From: Macrolepiota albuminosa | Taxonomy: Eukaryota > Basidiomycota > Agaricomycetes > Agaricales > Agaricaceae | Assembly: GCA_027475525.1 (NCBI GenBank) | Contig: JAMWFC010000049.1 | Location: 2,092,947-2,156,946 of the forward strand | DNA length: 64,000 nucleotides | Direction of reading: 5' to 3' | In this document: positions 63,792 to 64,000 of the stretch, piece by piece | How the letters are laid out: each line of letters begins with the position of its first letter | Numbering within the stretch: the first letter of the stretch is position 1 | Notes under the pieces: model-generated | Told to the model about the DNA's origin: nothing | Seen by the model: only the letters and a program-made list of their open reading frames with translations | Databases searched by the model: none | Made by a program: the position numbers and the translations under genes

Positions 63792-64000
63792 AGGAACCGG
63801 GAGGGGATGCAGGAGAACTCCGTGGCCAAGGCCGCCTTGGCCGCCTTGGCTCTATGGTCTCATCGCCCCATGGGCACGAGGGCAGTGCATGCCAATGAGT
63901 GGAGTCTCCAAGACGGCCTCCTCACCTACCGTGGCCGCATCTATGTACCCAACAACTGGGAGCTCCGGCAATGCATTGTTGAGCAACACCACGACTCCCG
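63792..64000 (+). pseudogene. pol: Element J integrase N-terminus (partial)
   Basis: Same frame as RNase H: WSLQDGLLTYRGRIYVP and LRQCIVEQHHDS, the approach to the integrase zinc domain. Cut by the window edge. Confidence 0.7.

Larger units (their letters stand above)
59666..64000 (+). mobile_element. Element J: self-priming Ty3/gypsy element, runs off the window
   Basis: The order is 5' LTR (59666-59986), self-primer (59989-59999), gag (60095-61339), protease (to 62556), RT/RNase H (62572-63791) and the start of integrase. It sits in copia H. Five TGA stops and two small deletions in RT show it is dead. Solo LTRs of the family lie at 18819, 52050 and 57816. Confidence 0.88.

Overview
This window looks like a heterochromatic, transposon-dense stretch of a filamentous basidiomycete genome, most likely an agaricomycete; I cannot name the species. 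The basis is the mixture of Ty3/gypsy chromoviruses, Ty1/copia elements, a DIRS-type element with a tyrosine recombinase, small inverted-repeat elements, and spliceosomal introns mostly about 50 nt long. I see no bacterial-type operons, no rRNA or tRNA genes and no CRISPR array. Only one cellular gene appears intact, a four-exon coiled-coil protein at 31483-32699 (minus).

Layout. 1-9090 (minus): element A, a young CpG-rich chromovirus with a self-priming 5' LTR (8237-9090), gag, protease and pol; a piece of a second element, B (about 1633-4285), sits inside it. 9091-13179 (plus): two related LTR elements, C1 and C2, that carry one orphan ORF and no visible reverse transcriptase; C1 lies inside C2. 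13609-20459: element D, whose pol runs on the minus strand, while a six-exon gene for a Cys-cluster protein runs on the plus strand between pol and the 3' LTR. 20459-23985 (plus): element E, an uninterrupted pol of the same lineage as D, facing it head to head. 24000-31480: copia, gag and minisatellite debris, two nested inverted-repeat elements and shreds of possible host genes. 32917-46186: element F, a complete chromovirus with 232-bp LTRs and a CATGA target duplication, split by a 4.3-kb DIRS element (34626-38930). 46187-49430: AT-rich, unassigned. 49560-59665: decayed gypsy P (a relative of A), copia K and H, a decayed tandem VHL-like gene and solo LTRs. 59666-64000: element J, a self-priming gypsy that leaves the window in integrase.

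Two themes unite the region. First, insertions are nested: A in C1 in C2, the DIRS in F, solo LTRs in D and H, J in H, and a CACTA-like MITE in a TIR element. Two solo LTRs can be removed on paper with exact restoration of the target reading frame. Second, the decay has one signature: 22 internal stops that I placed in otherwise open frames of C1, C2, D, F, the DIRS, H and J are all TGA, as expected from CGA to TGA change at CpG sites, and four of five differences between the two LTRs of F are at CpG. This points to deamination of methylated CpG as the main mutagen.

The strongest candidate for something undescribed is element D: an LTR retrotransposon that appears to carry an intron-rich zinc-cluster gene in antisense. 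Second is the C1/C2 family: PPT, LTR and one unfamiliar ORF. All calls come from reading the sequence; no database search was run.
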